Source of the DNA: Atriophallophorus winterbourni
Lineage: Eukaryota; Platyhelminthes; Trematoda; Plagiorchiida; Microphallidae
Direction of reading: 5' to 3'
NCBI GenBank assembly: GCA_013407085.1
Contig: JACCGJ010024172.1
Location: forward strand, 37,760 to 101,759
DNA length: 64,000 nt
Part shown: positions 60,685 through 64,000 of the stretch, in pieces
How positions within the stretch are numbered: position 1 is the first letter of the stretch
Layout of the letters: each line of letters starts with the position of its first letter
The notes under the pieces: model-generated
Seen by the model: the letters and a program-made list of their open reading frames with translations, nothing else
Told to the model about the DNA's origin: nothing
The model's database searches: none
Position numbers and translations under genes: made by a program

Positions 60685-60754
60685 GAGGCATTGTGTAAAG
60701 CTGCTGAACGCAGATTACACCGATCAACCAAGTGCTGAGGGAGAGATTGTTCCC
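60685..60754 (+). mobile_element. RTE 3' region scrap joined to RTE RT
   Basis: TTGGAGGCATTGTGTAAAG ... CTGCTGAACGCAGATTACAC ... GAGAGATTGTTCCCC matches the reverse complement of 42230-42375, that is the 3' part of the RTE in plus orientation with small deletions. Confidence 0.7.
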
Positions 60755-61225
60755 CTGGTGACGACGGAATTCCACCTGAGCTCATCAAATGCGGTAGAGC
60801 AGCATTATTACAACCGCTTCACCATTTGCTTCTTCAGTGCTGGCAGGAGGGGGGTGTCCCACAAGAGATGCGAGACACAGAGATCATCACTCTATTCAAG
60901 AATAAAGTAGATAGAGGCGACTGCAACAATTACAGAGGAATCTCCCTTCTGAATGTTGTAGGCAAATTGTTTGCTAAAGTCTTACAGATCCGGCTGCAAG
61001 TCTTAGCTGATAGAATTTACTCCGAATCTCAATGTGGCTCCCGCAAGATAAGATCAACCGTTGACATGATCTTCTCCCTGAGACAACTTCAAGAAAAGTG
61101 TCGGGAACACTGTTTTTATTGATTTAAAGAAGGCATTCGAATACGTCAGCAGGGAGGGTCTTTTCAAAATGCTTGATTTGATAGGCTGCCCCCCAAGACT
61201 GCTGAAGCTCGTTATTCGGTTGTTA
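60755..61225 (+). mobile_element. RTE-type LINE RT fragment, plus strand
   Basis: After ELIKCGRAALLQPLHHLLLQ the frame 60826-61122 gives GGVPQEMRDTEIITLFKNKV, NNYRGISLLNVVGKLFAKVL and SESQCGSRKIRSTVDMIFSL. A shifted frame continues toward GLFKMLDLIGCPPRLLKLVI. Very close to the 42115-46166 copy, so recent. Starts abruptly at the PGDD box and stops after RT box A. Confidence 0.9.
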
Positions 61226-61389
61226 TGTCTGTAGTGCACTATTGTTGGCCCAGCCCGTGTGGTCAGAGAGAACGCAACCGTCACTCAACTCGTCTATTTA
61301 CCGAATGCAAAGAGTATCACAATTAAGCAAATGTGTGAATATCACAGTGAATAAAAATCACAATTGGAACTCACCATCGATCTTTATTG

Positions 61390-62351
61390 GTCGATTAATC
61401 GATAGTTCATTCACTGTCAATACGATAGAGGGTGCCCTCCTAACACCTTGCCCTTTAAGCTTGGTTGTCGTATGACTTCATTTTTGGGATTCACTTGCAG
61501 AGGGTTACTGGAATACGTGTTCGATCGGCCCACCTTCTTGGTTTGCATTCCACGAAATTAATTTGAGGCGGCTCTTCTTCCGCTGAATTTCCATCTTCTG
61601 TGGTCTTGAGGGTGGCAAAGACAGGATAGGGATCATTGAAGACTGATCTCTTGAGATAGTTTGTGCGGCAGTAGTTTTCGTTATGTTCCTTTCTGTTGCA
61701 CTTCTGGCATCGGTGCTTCTTGAATGGGCATTCGTCACATTGGCAAAACTGGGATGGAAGCTTGGTGTCTTGATCGACACGATGATCATTCTGTCAGCTT
61801 CTTTGGTGCTTGATGGCGAACACTACTGGCTCATTCTGGCGTGGGTTTTGTTCGACCAACGCAGTGTCACGCTTCAAATTTAGTAGCCTCTGGCATTCGG
61901 TTGTTATTGACGTCATGTTGATTTTCGGATTTTGATCGAGTAATGACGGTAGTCTTGTGCGAATCTCTTGATCCTTCTCCGATTGCAGACCACATACTTT
62001 TCCTACATAAGTTAGAAAATCATCGCAATCCTGCATGATCAATTTCATGCAGTTATACCGTCTGTTAAATAAAAAAGACTGTTCACCAAAAATTTCTTTG
62101 AAAATTGATTGAAAAATATATTTGAATCTATTGAACCAAGATTCGAAGTGAGACCGCTTTCTGGGTCGTAATTGAATTTGAGGATGCTGTTGATGATTGC
62201 ATCCACCACTGGGTTTTAAACGTCAGTCTTCTTGTCTTGATAAATAACACTCAGATTTTTCAAAAGTGTCTGCATCAAACGGGCTTGAGCTTCTTCGAAT
62301 TGGCGTTGCTGTTGCTGAAGTATTGATTTTACTTCTGCTGTGATTGCCATT
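61390..62351 (-). mobile_element. Ty3/Gypsy (K02A2.6-like) gag fragment
   Basis: On the minus strand ATG at 62351 begins MAITAEVKSILQQQQRQFEE; further on are DAIINSILKFNYDPESGLTS, then CDDFLTYVGKVCGLQSEKDQ, EIRTRLPSLLDQ, ITTECQRLLNLKRDTALVEQ (62048-61794) and zinc knuckles CDECPFKKHRCQKCNRKEHN + ENYC (61739-61668). This is the Gag layout of Gypsy elements annotated as K02A2.6-like. At least one stop and a deletion (about 62040-62140) break it; protease onward is missing. No LTR is seen upstream: the gag start lies 43 bp from the donor of the stem-loop-binding protein exon. Confidence 0.8.
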
Positions 62352-62393
62352 TCGAATTGCTGGGTTCATCCCATCCCATGCTCGCCATTATAC

Positions 62394-62987
62394 TTTACGG
62401 AATTTGTTTGGCGTCCTTGGGTGATGACGCTTTCTCAAAGGTTTGGGTATGGTTAGAATGTACTCTGCGTAGCGCTCCGTCACTTTGCCCATGTCAATGT
62501 CCCGTTGTCGGCGAAGTAGCTCTAACTGGCGGCGTTCTAGCTCGATCGGTTCGTCCGCTTCGCCCCTTTCAGCCTGCCTTCTTTTAATTTTCTCCTCATA
62601 ACGGAGTAAATCTTCATCAGCGTCATCGCTTAAAAGGATATCAGCGTTCCAGTCATCTTTGCTACGAAATCGATCAAGACGTTCTTTTTCTCTTCTAATT
62701 TCAATCATGGGATCATAGTCGGGATGAAACCGGCGACGCTTCCCTACTGAGGATACAATACTTTGTGAACGTTCTCGACTGGCATCTGAGTGTTTATAGC
62801 GGCTCCTCGTGCGGTAACCAGGGGACTCATTACTATCCCGAACAGGGGTGGACATTCGCATCGAAGAACTTGCGGGGAGTGTTCTCCTCGAACGGCGGCC
62901 ATCCGATCTTGGAGAATTTTCGGTACTCAATGGGAATGAACTTTCATTTGTAGCGCAACTCGAATTAGCGTCACGAGTATTATTCAT
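62394..62987 (-). CDS. SLBP: histone stem-loop-binding protein (SLBP), N-terminal coding exon
   Basis: SLBP binds the 3' hairpin of replication-dependent histone mRNAs and controls their 3' processing, export and translation. The exon encodes 198 residues from ATG 62987, the first ATG after an in-frame TAA 9 bp upstream. The N-terminal ~90 residues are Ser/Arg-rich and disordered-looking. A DW-containing acidic/helical region (SKDDWNADILLSDDADEDLL) follows, then the RNA-binding domain from about residue 152: LLRRQRDIDMGKVTERYAEY, then ILTIPKPLRKRHHP and TPNKFRK. This matches the family signature (RR..I.YGK.T..Y..Y...VP...R....HP.TPNKF.K), including the TPNK motif. The rest (YSRRSWD region) must lie in a later exon: coding stops at AAA then GTATAA, a plausible donor (GT at 62393-62392). 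No second exon is visible. Flanked within about 45 bp on both sides by retroelements. Confidence 0.85.
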
Positions 62988-63000
62988 TTCTCTGATTTAA

Positions 63001-64000
63001 CGTCTACCACGCATTCTCGATTTATCTTTATGTAAAACTAATGAAAATGGACTACGCCTTTTAGAATTATGCCCACAGTTCAGTCTCTGTGTTAGTAACA
63101 CTTTCTTTCAAACAAAACCACAGCATAAGGTCTCTTGGAAACATCCTCGCTCTAAGCACTGGCACCAGCTTGATCTTAGTCTTGTTAGGCGCACTAATAT
63201 AGGAAGCGTACTTCTCACCAGATCATATCAAAGCGCAGACTGTGACACTGATCATTCACTGGTTTGTGCCAAACTGAAGCTTTCCGACACGAGATTTCAC
63301 CGCACCAAATTGTCTGGTAAGCCTAGGATTGACGTCACCCGCATGTGCGAACCTAATCTAGTTGCGCGATTTGCAAAAGCCTTCACTGCCGAGTTCAGCA
63401 AGACAACCCCACTTGAATCGGCTTCAGAAAACTGGGAATCGATTAAAAACAACATATGCCGAGTCGCACTTTCCACTTTCGGTCCGAAGAAAGCGCGAAC
63501 GAGCGACTGGTTCGAAGCAAAAGCTTCTGAGATGACTGCTGTGTTGGATGAGAAACGGTCAGCATTCTTGAGGTTCAAAGGTATGCCAACAGATGAAAAC
63601 TTACGACGTTTAAGAGCAGCCAGAAATAAGGTCCAACAGACTGCAAGGCGATGTGCAAATGACTACTGGACAGAAATTAGCCTTAGTATCCAAAAAGCTG
63701 CGGATACTGGAAATTTTCACGGAATGTATGATGGGATCAAGAGAGCCATTGGTCCAAACAAACATAAAATGGCTCCCATTAAGTCTGTATCTGGTGACCC
63801 GATTGTGGACAAAACTCAGCAGATGGAAAGATGGGTAGAGCACTTATCCTCCCTCTACTCTAGGGACAGTACGGTTTTACCACATGTATTTGAAAATTTC
63901 GAGCGGTTGCCGACTATTGAATATCTAGATACTCCCCCTACTCTTGATGAGCTCAATAGAGCAATCGACCGCTTAGCGAATGGGAAGGCCCCTGGTGACG
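63001..64000 (+). mobile_element. RTE-type LINE, open reading frame running off the window edge
   Basis: A single plus-strand frame is open from 63001 to 64000 (333 codons) without a stop. Homology starts near 63031 with TNENGLRLLELC (endonuclease), then CVSNTFFQTKPQHKVSWKHP, HWHQLDLSLV, DCDTDHSLVCAKLKL, RIDVTRMCEPNLVARFAKAF, ARTSDWFEAKASEM, NFHGMYDGIKRAIGP, QQMERWVEHLSSLYSRDSTV and ANGKAPGD. It matches the broken copy at 44622-43642 but has kept its frame. The 5' end is truncated within the endonuclease, about 45 bp upstream of the SLBP start codon on the opposite strand. Confidence 0.92.

Noticed and set aside
62765..62953. 62-aa plus-strand frame
   Set aside because: Antisense shadow of the SLBP exon.

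Overview
This is a eukaryotic nuclear window, AT-rich and gene-poor, packed with decayed retrotransposons. Intron signals (pyrimidine-rich acceptors, GT donors), non-LTR and LTR retroelements, a histone-mRNA stem-loop-binding protein exon and amidated-neuropeptide precursors all point to an animal. The mix of RTE-like and CR1-like LINEs, Ty3/Gypsy remnants, a hammerhead-like motif and very short neuropeptide precursors fits a flatworm, most likely a schistosome-like trematode. That assignment is inference; nothing in the window fixes the species.

Host genes. Three loci look like real single-copy coding sequence, all on the minus strand. (1) 62394-62987 encodes the N-terminal half and most of the RNA-binding domain of a stem-loop (histone hairpin) binding protein, ending at a splice donor. 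(2) 40322-40541 is a complete small neuropeptide-precursor exon with a signal peptide, one amidated peptide between dibasic sites, a 3' splice site before the ATG and a polyA signal after the stop. (3) 12352-12662 is a second candidate prepropeptide exon ending in a Gly-Arg-Lys-Arg amidation/cleavage site at a splice donor. Weaker candidate exons are at 1697-1989 (-), 37314-37404 (+) and 39899-40098 (+).

Mobile elements. 2170-5740 holds a whole but decayed Ty3/Gypsy element with two recognisable LTRs. 16.4-33.2 kb is a mosaic of CR1-like LINE pieces in both orientations with one RTE copy. 42115-46166 is a full-length RTE-type LINE with an 11-bp target-site duplication. 47.4-49.3 kb holds the tail of a second RTE family and a nearly intact CR1-like 3' half. 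50.7-57.1 kb holds an internally deleted RTE and a two-ORF CR1-like LINE. 59.2-64 kb holds a CR1-like tail, rearranged RTE pieces, a Gypsy gag touching the stem-loop-binding protein exon, and an RTE copy whose reading frame stays open to the window edge.

The remaining intervals (about 5.8-12.2, 14.5-16.4, 17.7-19.8, 33.2-37.3, 40.7-42.1, 46.2-47.1 kb and shorter ones) are AT-rich sequence in which I see no supportable gene. No rRNA, CRISPR or bacterial-type operon is present, and I did not identify a tRNA. The most interesting signals are the two prepropeptides, the stem-loop-binding protein exon wedged between two retroelements, and the hammerhead-ribozyme-like fold at 13487-13552.
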